Shown here one piece after another: positions 1 through 8,934 of a stretch of 64,000 nucleotides of DNA. How positions within the stretch are numbered: the stretch's first letter is position 1; every line of letters begins with the position of its first letter. The position numbers were made by a program, and so were the translations under genes. The stretch lies in NCBI GenBank assembly GCA_907165135.1, contig OU015570.1, positions 248,001 through 312,000 on the forward strand, read 5' to 3'. Origin of the DNA: Oikopleura dioica (taxonomy: Eukaryota > Chordata > Appendicularia > Copelata > Oikopleuridae). The notes beneath the pieces are model-generated. The model saw only the letters and a list, made by a program, of their open reading frames with translations. It did not search any database and was not told where the DNA came from.

Positions 1-2
1 AA

Positions 3-1100
3 AAGTACTTTTTTCGAAAGACAAACCAAGGCCTTGAGTTCGACCCCGCATTTGACGTTACTAACATCCAGGAAGCTGCCCAAAAGACTGCTCGAGCTGA
101 CCATAAGATTGATGTCGATAAAATAAATGAGATCATTGTTATGGACAACCTTGCCACAATTCTTGACCGAATTGACGAGTCTGAAAAACAAGAGGAGACC
201 AAGTACCGGCCACCACCCTCTGACTCTAAGCCATCTGGATCAACTCCACGAAATGGAAATGCTCAGCCCCGAGGAAGTGCTCAGCCGAAAAAGGAACCAA
301 CTAACGATCGCTCAAAATGATTTGGACAAGTGAAGATGAAGACCCCGAAATTTGACGCTCAACTTCCAGTTGAAAATTTTATTTCGAACCTGGAGCTCTA
401 CGGAAATTGCTCGAAGATTTGCGACGAAGATCTTATCAGTGTTGCCCTGTCCCAAATCCTGATGGAGGAAAGTGGAACTTCTCTCGTCGAAGCAATCACT
501 GGAGAAGAAAAACAAAACTGGAACAGCTTCAAGGGTAAGCTGGTTCAAGTTCTGGGAAAAGACAAAGAGCACTACAAGCACATGTATACATCGTTCCAAC
601 GAGGTCAGGAGACACAGCAAATGGCAGTCACAAAACTTCAAGCCTTCTTCAAGAAAGGATACGGAAAGCTCAATCTTGATGCTGCAGATGAATCAATTAT
701 CTGTGACCGATTTATCGAATGCCAAGAGCCAAGACTCGCTGAACTGCTCCGACGTGAAAAATCCTTGCTGACACTCCGAAATATCGCTCAACGTGCCATG
801 GAACTGGAGAGAAGCTTCTTCAAACGAGAAAATATCTTCGTCGCGTAAAGCACTTCAAATGCGAAGGAATCTGAAATGGCCCAAATCTGCTCTCAACTGA
901 AGGAAATTATCTTTGCTGCGAAGGAGGCAGCAAAGGAAAAGAAGAAAAAGGGAAGATCGAGAATCCCCATCAACAAGCTCCAAGGACACTGCATTTCATA
1001 CGTCCGAAATAACCGATGCCGATTTGGCGAAAAGTGCAAATACCTTCATGCGGAAGACGTACCAAAGGAAGTTGAGGAAATAATCAAAAAGGAGGCATGA
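3..1100 (+). pseudogene. gag: Ty3/gypsy-type gag, one frame with internal stops
   Basis: A single reading frame runs in from the left edge and is broken by TGA at 318-320, TAA at 846-848 and TGA at 1098-1100. All segments, and pol after them, lie in the same frame. The first part has a Pro/Ser-rich low-complexity tail, the middle (330-848) is a helical capsid-like segment, and the last (876-1100) is Lys-rich with a C-x8-C-x5-C-x3-H finger at about 990-1050. Retroviral-type Gag normally carries a CCHC knuckle, so a CCCH finger is unusual. No LTR or primer site is visible because the 5' end lies outside the window. The inner stops at 318 and 846 may be decay; the last may be a programmed junction. 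Gag identity rests on position before pol and the finger. Confidence 0.75.
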
Positions 1101-1103
1101 CTA
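1098..1103 (+). promoter_or_regulatory. Candidate leaky stop UGA-CUA at the gag/pol junction
   Basis: The stop ending the finger-containing gag segment is TGA followed by CTA. The pol frame continues in the same register from 1101 with no intervening stop. UGA-CUA is a known readthrough-prone context in other systems. Expression of pol by readthrough is inferred, not shown. Confidence 0.5.
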
Positions 1104-4100
1104 TCAAGAGTCATTGAAACGTGTGAATATGCTCACTTTGCACCGGCCTCGCTCAAATTTGTTAAGATTATGCTCAACGGACTTAAATTTCCCTGCCTTA
1201 TCGATAGTGGCGCAAGTAGAACATGTTTCCGCTCAGATGTTCTAGATCTATTACCGTCAACTATCAACAAACAAATTCCATCTACAATCATGCTCAAGTG
1301 TGCGAACTCAGAAGTCTTCAATGTTAAAATGCTCAGCTCCCCAATTGACGTCAAATTCGAAACAAGCTCTTCGCCACTAAGATTGAAGTTGGATCCGCTC
1401 ATCGTTCAAAATTTATCGTGCCCGATCATTTTGGGAATGGATGCTCTCAAGGGGATAACGATCGGAGAAAAATCAGTCACTTTATGCAATAAGAAAATTC
1501 CAACAATAGATCCGAACTCAACTGATTTGTTCTTAACTGGTCTTATTGAAATCGACAAGAATTCTGGTCGTGAGAAAGAAGATTACGAAGCTTTCTTGAA
1601 GAGGCGATCAGAACAAGCCCAGAAAATCAATTTTGTTCCAGCTATTGGTTCTTATGGTGCAACTGACTCGAGACAAAAAGCTCAACTTGACGAACTGATT
1701 CAAAAATATCGACTCAGCTTCAATATGGACTCCGATGATCTAGGACGTCTATTCGGCTATCGATATTCGCTCCCGCTCTATGACAAAACAAAATCTTCAC
1801 ATCAACCTCCACGGAAAATTGCAATTCACCTACTGCCACAAGTCAGAGAACAAATTTCCACATGGAAAAAGCTCAACGTTATCCAAGAAACGCAATCATC
1901 ATTTAACATTCCTTTGATAATTCTTCGAAAATCTGATTCTTCTATCAGAATCTCACTTGATGCGAGAATGGTGAATGAGTTATTGCAAAAAGATCGCTTT
2001 CCATTACCAAGCATGCAAAGTGTTTTCACCTCTATTGGAAAGAAACTCAGTGGTAAAGAATGTTTCATAAGTTCAGTGGATTTCTTTCGTGGCTATTGGC
2101 AAGTGCTCATTAACGAAAAAGATGCACACAAAATGGCATTTTCATACGAAAACCAGCATTACCAAACTAATAGAATGCTCTATGGTTCTTGCAATGCTCC
2201 TGCCTGTTTCTCAAGAATAATGAATAAGCTGATGAAACACGAATCAATTCTTCTTTATCTTGATGATTTGGTGATCATTGACAACAACTGGGAAGACCAC
2301 CTGAAGGCACTTGAATTCGTTTTCAAAACCTGCCTAGAACATGGACTCGTTCTTAGTGCCAAGAAATGTCAACTCGCTAGCACTGAACTTGACTTCCTTG
2401 GTCACAGAATAACGGCTGATGGAATCAAACCGCTCAGAAAGCATCTAGAAGCGATTGAAAAATTATCACCACCCCGAGATAAAGCTGAACTTAAGAGATA
2501 TCTTGGAATGGTTAACTTCAATGTGAAATTTCTAAAGCGTGGAAGTGAAATTTTGGCTCCACTTTACCGTCTAACATCGGCAAAAGTGAATTATGAATGG
2601 TCTGAGATTCACCAAAACGCCTTCGAAAAAGTCAAAGAAGAACTTCTAAAAGAGCCAACATTAGCGCATTTCAAACCTGGATGTCAACTTGTTCTCGTCA
2701 TAGACTCCTCTGGATATGCAGTTGGAGGAACACTGTACCAAGTTCATAACGATCAATTTGCCGCTCTTGGATATTTCAGCAAAGCTCTAACACGACCTGA
2801 TCTTAAACGTCCAAAGAGAGTCAAAGAGCTCTTTGCACTTTGCTGGGGAATACAGTTTTTCGAGTACTACTTGATAAATTGTGAATTCGACTGCTATGTT
2901 GACCATAAATCCTTGTTGTATCTGTTCCGAGAATCACGAAGAAGAAAATTGGACATAAAACTATGCAATGTTCACAACTATCTTCTTGCGTTCAACTTCA
3001 CGATCATTCACAAAAGCGGAACGAGCCCAGAAATGGCTTCTGCAGATTTCTTTAGCAGACTTCCAAAATCAAAAAGCTCTTACCTTGAGAAACTCTCGGA
3101 AGATTTTTTCGATGTCGACGAAACAATCCTTGCGTTGTCAACTTTGTCAACTGACAATGTCATCTTTTCGTACGAAAATCGATCATTCACTGCTAACGAA
3201 ATGGCTGGTGCTCAAAACGCCTGCTCTGTTACAAAGAACCTTATCGTCAAAGCCGAATTAAACAAGTCACAGAAAAGACTGATGCTCAAAAACAATGTCC
3301 TCTACTCGAATGATAGACTCGTTCTCCCAGGCAACATTGCCGATGAATTTATTTCATATTTGCATGTCATAACAGCTCACTCCGGAAGTCAACAGCTCCT
3401 TCAAATGCTCAAGAAATTTTTCATCAGCAATATCCAGCAAAAAGTTCGATCAATTACAAGCTCATGTGAAACATGCATCCGACTCAAGCCGCTCAAAGGA
3501 ATGCGACCTTCGCTCATAAAGGATCGCCAGTTCGCTCAACTACCCTTTGAGAAAGTTCACATCGACCTCGTCGATTATGGAAGACCTGACGCTTCAGGCA
3601 AACGCTACTTGCTCACTGTAGTGGATAGTTTAAGTGGCTACCTCGATGGAGAAAGTTTATCAAACAAATCGGACAATCTTGTTGCAAAAGCCCTCCTGCG
3701 AATAATACTTCGGCATGGAATATCACAGAATTGCATTTCCGATAACGGAAGAGAATTCGGACCAAAAACAAGAGAAATTCTCGACCGATTTGGAATACGA
3801 CATAGTACAACCAGCGCTTATAACAGTAAGTCGAACGGAAAATGTGAGAGAATCCATCGCGAGATCCATCAGAAGCTCAAGAACCAATTTGCAACAAATC
3901 GCTCCTGGTCCGAATTCTGGCCACTGGTTCAATACTTTCTTAACAACGCTCCAAAAGGAAGTCTTGATGGTCTTTCAAGTAATGAAATCGTATATGGGAG
4001 ACAATTTCATATTCCTCACTCACTGAAAGAGCCAATCATTGAGAATGTCCAGCCATTCACAAAAGCTCTGAATGAATATATGAAGAAACTCCACCCAGCA

Positions 4101-4622
4101 TTGCTCAACTTTCAAGTCCAACGATACCAATCGCTGCTCAAAAGGGACAGAAATGATTGTCCAGTTCTCCCGATTGGTATATCTGTTCTTTGTTGGAAAC
4201 CTGATCTGTACGCTGGTAAACTTGGAATTCACTGGTCTGGACCATACAAAATTCATCGACGACTTTCAAAAGATAGTTACATCGTCAAGTCCCCGCTCAC
4301 AAAAAAGGAATATCGGCGTAACATCAGTCTGATCCGCCCGCTCAATCATAAGACTGATAATGACAGTACGAAATATATTTGCAGCGATAATGCTCACACC
4401 GACTGCAAAGAAAAAGACGAGAAAGCTCCAATTCAAACTCGTAGCTCACAAAATGTTCAAAGGCATCGATCTGATCCGACCGATGAAGAAAAGACTGCTC
4501 AAGATCACAATCCCTGCTCTAAAAGTCCCCTTACTGTAGTCAATGATCAACTACTGCTCAATGGAAGTGGGAATGAGGATTCAAAATGGAAAGGCCGTCT
4601 TCGCTCAAGACGCCAAAAGTAA
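1101..4622 (+). CDS. pol: Ty3/gypsy-type Pol: protease, RT, RNase H, integrase
   Basis: The open frame starts directly after the gag stop; the first ATG is at 1170 and gives 1150 residues. From that ATG: a retropepsin site (D-S-G-A near residue 12) with the partner ILG motif near 90; reverse transcriptase with YLDDL near 363 and FLGH downstream; RNase H with a VIDSSG strand; an integrase with an H/H...CETC zinc region; and core Asp near 799, D858 and E893. The order PR-RT-RH-IN is that of Ty3/gypsy. D858 to E893 leaves 34 residues, one fewer than the classic DD35E. The frame is intact, so this copy may be fairly young even though gag is interrupted. The reaction is reverse transcription of element RNA and integration of the cDNA. 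Confidence 0.93.
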   Translation, partial: LSRVIETCEYAHFAPASLKFVKIMLNGLKFPCLIDSGASRTCFRSDVLDLLPSTINKQIPSTIMLKCANSEVFNVKMLSSPIDVKFETSSSPLRLKLDPLIVQNLSCPIILGMDALKGITIGEKSVTLCNKKIPTIDPNSTDLFLTGLIEIDKNSGREKEDYEAFLKRRSEQAQKINFVPAIGSYGATDSRQKAQLDELIQKYRLSFNMDSDDLGRLFGYRYSLPLYDKTKSSHQPPRKIAIHLLPQVREQISTWKKLNVIQETQSSFNIPLIILRKSDSSIRISLDARMVNELLQKDRFPLPSMQSVFTSIGKKLSGKECFISSVDFFRGYWQVLINEKDAHKMAFSYENQHYQTNRMLYGSCNAPACFSRIMNKLMKHESILLYLDDLVIIDNNWEDHLKALEFVFKTCLEHGLVLSAKKCQLASTELDFLGHRITADGIKPLRKHLEAIEKLSPPRDKAELKRYLGMVNFNVKFLKRGSEILAPLYRLTSAKVNYEWSEIHQNAFEKVKEELLKEPTLAHFKPGCQLVLVIDSSGYAVGGTLYQVHNDQFAALGYFSKALTRPDLKRPKRVKELFALCWGIQFFEYYLINCEFDCYVDHKSLLYLFRESRRRKLDIKLCNVHNYLLAFNFTIIHKSGTSPEMASADFFSRLPKSKSSYLEKLSEDFFDVDETILALSTLSTDNVIFSYENRSFTANEMAGAQNACSVTKNLIVKAELNKSQKRLMLKNNVLYSNDRLVLPGNIADEFISYLHVITAHSGSQQLLQMLKKFFISNIQQKVRSITSSCETCIRLKPLKGMRPSLIKDRQFAQLPFEKVHIDLVDYGRPDASGKRYLLTVVDSLSGYLDGESLSNKSDNLVAKALLRIILRHGISQNCISDNGREFGPKTREILDRFGIRHSTTSAYNSKSNGKCERIHREIHQKLKNQFATNRSWSEFWPLVQYFLNNAPKGSLDGLSSNEIVYGRQFHIPHSLKEPIIENVQPFTKALNEYMKKLHPALLNFQVQRYQSLLKRDRNDCPVLPIGISVLCWKPDLYAGKLGIHWSGPYKIHRRLSKDSYIVKSPLTKKEYRRNISLIRPLNHKTDNDSTKYICSDNAHTDCKEKDEKAPIQTRSSQNVQRHRSDPTDEEKTAQDHNPCSKSPLTVVNDQLLLNGSGNEDSKWKGRLRSRRQK

Positions 4623-5472
4623 TATGAGATGCTCTACTCATATTTTGCTCGAAAGTCGAATATTATGACGTATAAAAGCCCTGCTCAAAGGATATCCATG
4701 CTCAAACAAATGTTTACAACTTAAGCGATATGATGCACACTTGAAGAAGGGTCAAGCTCCGTTCCATCGCCCTGAAAGTTTAATGCAGGCCGCTGTGGAT
4801 TTTCGCTCGCATAAAATGGATTATGTACAAGTTACTGGGCCCCTCTACTTGGACCACTATTCTTAACCTTGCGTCGGACTTCTCCAGATGTTGGCAATGT
4901 GTGCAGTTGCCGAATCACACAATATTCGAAAATGGATCTAAAATGGCATCATCCCAGCTCAATGGCACAATGCAAAGCCTTTTAAAAAAAAGGGGGAAGA
5001 GAAAAAGTGAAACTGCTCGCTCACTACGGAATTTCAATTTAAGTGCTCGCAAATTGAAACATGATACCAAAGAAGTGAAACTGCTCGATCACTTAGGGAT
5101 AACCAATTTCATTGCTCTTGAAATTGAAAAACGCTATGGTGAAAACTGCTCGATTCACCAAGGAAAATTTTGGCATTGTTAACGAGATCATTCGCGGAAA
5201 TCAAAATTTTGGAAGATTACAAATTATAATGAAGAAACTGGTCGAAAAATCTCCATGCCATTAAAGAAAGAGAGGAATTCGCTGTGTGACAATAATTGCA
5301 AAAGTAGAATTTCAAAATAAGATTCACAAGAAAAGAAAAACTGCATTTCACACTTTGTCACGTGACGCGCAGAAAAAAGCTGCAGGTGTGCGCGCAAAAC
5401 GGCGGAACAAACAAAAATCACCTGAAAAACTTGGAAAAAAAAATCTCATTCTTTCAGAAAAAGAAATGAGAG
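4623..5472 (+). other. Post-pol leader with duplicate polypurine tract and GCTC repeats
   Basis: No recognisable gene; small ORFs (for example 4823-5182) have no features I can name. A polypurine run at 4983-5008 (A8 G5 then AAGAGAAAAAG) closely matches the one at 6283-6296. It is followed by repeats of a GTGAAACTGCTCG-type unit (around 5008, 5076 and 5139). By hand, 13 GCTC tetramers lie between 4621 and 5180, where about 2 would be expected. Confidence 0.55.
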
Positions 5473-6303
5473 ATGGCTTCTGAAAGAGGAGCAATTTATG
5501 AGAATTTCTTTTATTTTCAAAATGAAGATGTGAAGAAGCGATTCTTACAATTCTCGCTACCGTTTATATGTGGATATACGCTAAACCTCTACGAGTTGAG
5601 AAGAGAGTCTAAGACACACATTTTTCGAGATTATCTCCAGACAATATCGGATGTTTTGACAAAAATCACAGAAGCAAATCAGTATACATATCAGATTGAT
5701 AATCTGCATATGAGTGGAAACCTGGCTTCCGTAGAGACATTACTGGAGTGGTGCTTCAGAGCGCTGATTTTTCGATTTTCAAACGCAGAACAGGAAGAAA
5801 TTACACCAATAATCGTGGAAAATTTTGAAAAACAATTCTATGGAAGAAGACATCTCTGGATCGGAATGAAGCAAATAAATGAAGTGAACTTATCTGCTGC
5901 TATCAGAAAGGCTGAACTGCTTTTCTATGACCACTTGGAGAATGTCGGAATCAGAAGTTTTTCTTTCTGCGTTGCTGAAAAGCCAATGCAAACATCACAT
6001 CAGCAACCAATTTTCATCCCTCGAAACGAAGATTCCCAATACCCCCAACTTAAAAATAAAGACCTTCTCGACTTTCTTGTGACAAAAACTGTCAATGAAA
6101 ACAACCCGACTTCTCACAATTCGAGCCAGCAAATTCAGCGAAACCCAATCGATGAAATTTTCGGAAAAGCAAATAACGATTCACCACCTGGTTACGAAAG
6201 CTCCTCAAATGACAGCTCCTCTAGTGTATGCTCAACTGACGCCGACAATCTTGACAAAACATTGGAAAACAATGCTCTTTTTAAAAGGGGGAAGAATATA
6301 TAG
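5473..6303 (+). CDS. Element ORF3, hydrophilic protein with PPxY motif
   Basis: 276 residues downstream of pol, in the slot where env-bearing relatives carry env. I see no signal peptide, no membrane segment and no furin-like site, so it does not look like an envelope protein. The N-terminal 170 residues are mixed helical; the C-terminal third is Asn/Ser-rich and contains PPGY, a PPxY-type motif of the kind used to bind Nedd4-family WW domains in Gag late domains. Its stop codon lies at the 3' polypurine tract, so ORF and priming site overlap. A second PPGY occurs in an ORF tail just before the polypurine tract of the element at 54-58.8 kb, which suggests a shared 3' module. Function unknown. 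Confidence 0.6.
   Translation: MASERGAIYENFFYFQNEDVKKRFLQFSLPFICGYTLNLYELRRESKTHIFRDYLQTISDVLTKITEANQYTYQIDNLHMSGNLASVETLLEWCFRALIFRFSNAEQEEITPIIVENFEKQFYGRRHLWIGMKQINEVNLSAAIRKAELLFYDHLENVGIRSFSFCVAEKPMQTSHQQPIFIPRNEDSQYPQLKNKDLLDFLVTKTVNENNPTSHNSSQQIQRNPIDEIFGKANNDSPPGYESSSNDSSSSVCSTDADNLDKTLENNALFKRGKNI
6283..6296 (+). promoter_or_regulatory. Polypurine tract before 3' LTR
   Basis: A run of the form AAAAGGGGGAAGAA lies immediately upstream of the presumed 3' LTR, as expected for a plus-strand primer site. It overlaps the end of ORF3. Confidence 0.6.
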
Positions 6304-6800
6304 TGGATCTCAGTGTGCAATACGCGCTGCGCACGGAATTCATAGTATTTCCTGCGCAAACAAACCCCTCCGCACGGACAGACTTCCCTGCGCACGGAGA
6401 GACTTCTCTGCGCGCGGACGAAACTATCTACGCCCGTAACAAAGAACGCTTGCTCCCTACGTAAAACCCCTTTCTCCCTGTGCACAAACTTCTTTACGCA
6501 CGTGATTATTCATTCTCCATACGGAACTCTCTTTCTTTCTCACGCAACTGTATCACTTCCGTGCGGACCAAGCTCTGTCCGTACGCACAGAAATATTATA
6601 TAAGTCGCTGCGCTCTGCACCTCCATCGTCACTTGAAATTACTCGCTCACTTGTAAAACTTGCTCTTTTTTTACAAAACAACGCTCACTATTTTATCCTG
6701 CTCGCGATAACAATAAACTACAAATTCATATCCAACTTATGTACATTGAGAAACACGTACAGATGGTCCTTTGACCGAAATCGATCTGCAATAAATTCCT
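6303..6800 (+). repeat. 3' LTR of the Ty3/gypsy element (approximate end)
   Basis: Starts after the polypurine tract. Contains tandem TGCGCACGGA-like units (6330-6420), a TATATAAGTC promoter-like box near 6596, GCTC-rich sequence (6640-6705) and AATAAA-like signals near 6711 and 6791. The same TATATAAGTC box occurs in the LTR at 58.4-58.8 kb. The matching 5' LTR is outside the window, so boundaries are estimates. Confidence 0.5.
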
Positions 6801-6859
6801 TTAATTCTAATCTTTTATATATATAATTTTAAAAGAAAATAAACAATATTTCTAGACTC

Positions 6860-7115
6860 ATGCTCATATCACTATTTGTGAGTTTATTGCAGTTTGCTTA
6901 ACGTTTTCGGTCGGTTGACCATCATCAGAGCTTGTTCCTTGATAAACTTGAAAATTCTTAAAGGAAAGCGTACCTTCTTTTGTAAGACTGCAAAACTGAT
7001 TTAAAAACCAAAAAAAACTTGTCCCAGACTAGTGTTCTAGAAAAATAAATAATAACTTTTTATGGTAATCGATCTTTTTATCAGAGGCTCCTTACCAGGT
7101 TCGAAAATGCCTCTG
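6860..7115 (-). repeat. Hammerhead-bearing repeat, copy 1
   Basis: About 250 bp similar to 43785-44045: a hammerhead-like core at one end and an inverted CAGAGGC...GCCTCTG hairpin at the other (near 7082-7115 here, 43985-44021 there). Penelope-like terminal repeats and retrozymes have this kind of layout, but no reverse transcriptase is seen nearby. Confidence 0.5.
6896..6931 (-). ncRNA. Hammerhead-ribozyme-like motif 1
   Basis: On the minus strand: stem I GCU/AGC, CUGAUGA, stem II GGUC-AACC-GACC, GAAA, and a 3-bp loopless stem III (AAC/GUU) before the cleavage-site A. Minimal stem III is typical of hammerheads in Penelope-like elements. An extra U between CUGAUGA and stem II is unusual and could impair activity. 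Confidence 0.55.
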
Positions 7116-7139
7116 ATCGGTAAAACAATTGAATACCCG

Positions 7140-7830
7140 CAGCGAGCTCGCGCCGCTTTTCACGAGCGCAGAACTTTTTCTTCTCTTCATCAAATTTCAT
7201 GAAAATATCAGATCTAGTCTAAATTTTTCTCCTCTTTGTTCTCCAATTCGATTTTTTTCATATCACAATTTTTGAATTCAGGGGGGAGAAAAAGTGACGC
7301 TCAACTTCAAAAAGAATCAGCTAATAAAATACTTGTCACTCGAAGTTATTAACGACGGCACTGAAAATGTAACGTATGTAACGAATGTAACGAAAACAAC
7401 AAAAACATGTCTTCTTCTCGTTACATTTTCAGTAAAATTCTAGAGATTTTTTGTTTTTCTTATTTCACCCCCTTGAGTTTCCTACCATTTCACCCGCGGA
7501 GCGGGCGTTTTCACTGGATTTATCTCTAAGAGACAAACTAAATCAGATAATAAACCTTTTTTAATACTACTGTGGACTTTTTTTTTTTATTTATATGCTC
7601 TTTTAGGGGTGTTCTAATGTCATTTGAAATAATACTCCAGAATATCGCTTTTTGGAAAAAGTTTCTAGAATCAGCTGATTAACAACAACATGTCTCTGTC
7701 TTCGTTACATTTTCAGTAAATTCGTTACATTCGTTACATCCGTTACATTCGTAACATTTTCAGTGGCGACCGTTATAAATACCCTCATCAAAAAGCGCAT
7801 TCAATTTTGACCAGGTCCAAGTTCGCGTGG
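7140..7830. repeat. Left arm of a 6.9-kb spaced inverted repeat
   Basis: 7140-7345 plus 7780-7830 are the reverse complement of 13790-14070. The left arm is split by the foldback-like element 7354-7771; the right arm is the unsplit version and serves as its empty site. The outer ends share a GAGCTCGCGCCGCTTTT motif. No transposase is visible between the arms. Confidence 0.7.
7354..7771. mobile_element. Foldback-like element, iteron ATGTAACGA
   Basis: The left end reads GACGGCACTGAAAATG then tandem TAACGAATG units; the right end is its inverted counterpart with the same units. Target duplication is GTTATTAAC/GTTATAAAT (7 of 9). The empty site at about 13.83-13.85 kb confirms the boundaries. 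Confidence 0.85.
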
Positions 7831-8934
7831 TCTCTAAATATACCGTTTGTGACATAAATTGCTGAGTGACGGGGGTCCTTTCAGAAATCGGACTCTGATT
7901 GGCTAATTAGCGGAGAACAATAGGAATGAAATTTAGTCAGTCAGAAATGAGAATCATGGTAGCTTATATCTAGGGTCCACGCTCAAAAAATAAAACTTTT
8001 TAAATATTGCTTTTGAGGACTTTTCATCAATATAAAAGATGAAGATCTCGAAGAGCTGAGTAAAACAAGCTAAATATCAACCCGAAATGAAAAAAGGTTG
8101 AAGAATTATGAAGAAAAAACACCCAGAAAACCATAAAGAACGGCTCTTATAAAATTTTAATTAACACAGGCGAAATCGTAGCCCTTTTTTAACCCTAAAT
8201 CAACCAATTTATTTTTGGAGGATGAAGTTCTTTGTCAGCAATCCCACAAATTTGGCCCTAAAAAAGGAAAAATCAGCGGCGCGCAGCTCGCTCAGCGCGC
8301 GATGGCCTAGGGGCACCGCAAGGATGGCCACGTCGAAACTTCTTTAGAAATCTATTTTACAAAAAAGGATAATTACACTAATGAAATTAAATAAAATCTT
8401 AACTAGAAATCAAATAAATAAAATGATAAACTTTAAATAAAATTCTAAATTTTTTTTGTAAAATAAAAAATAAAAGAATTATTTCTTTATTTGTTGTAAA
8501 GACCATAAAGGCCGTCTCAGCCCCGTCTCTTGATTTTTGAATTTAAGGGGCTTGACGGCCCTTCGGGCCGTCTCAGCCCCGTCCCTTGATTTTTGAATTT
8601 AAGGGGCTTGACATAGGCTGGGAAAAGCCTGAGTTGATCATTCTCAGTTGCGTCCCAAACCCCACCCACCTCCATCTGATTTTAAAATATATTTTCTTCC
8701 TATTTTTAATTTTGTTATGGTTTTTACTTTATTTTTTTTAAGTTTAGTTTTTCGTCGTCAAATTATCTCAGGGCCCTGCCTTCGACTTTTTCTTCCAGCA
8801 GATTGTCTTCCACCAATGAGGTCCTCCAAGAGGTCCTCCGGTCTTAACCGACCAAAAGTGGCCAACATACAAAAAAACTGTTTTATAAATTGTTTTATGA
8901 AAAAAGCCCCAATATTGTCTTTTACGACATATGC
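7772..8934. repeat. Dispersed repeats, no gene
   Basis: 7960-8100 recurs at about 59985-60110. 8250-8345 (CG-rich, AGCTCGCTCAGCGCGCGATGG) recurs around the LTR element at 34.8-37.2 kb. 8515-8630 holds two copies of a GGGCCGTCTCAGCCCCGT unit found at six or more other places. Confidence 0.7.
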
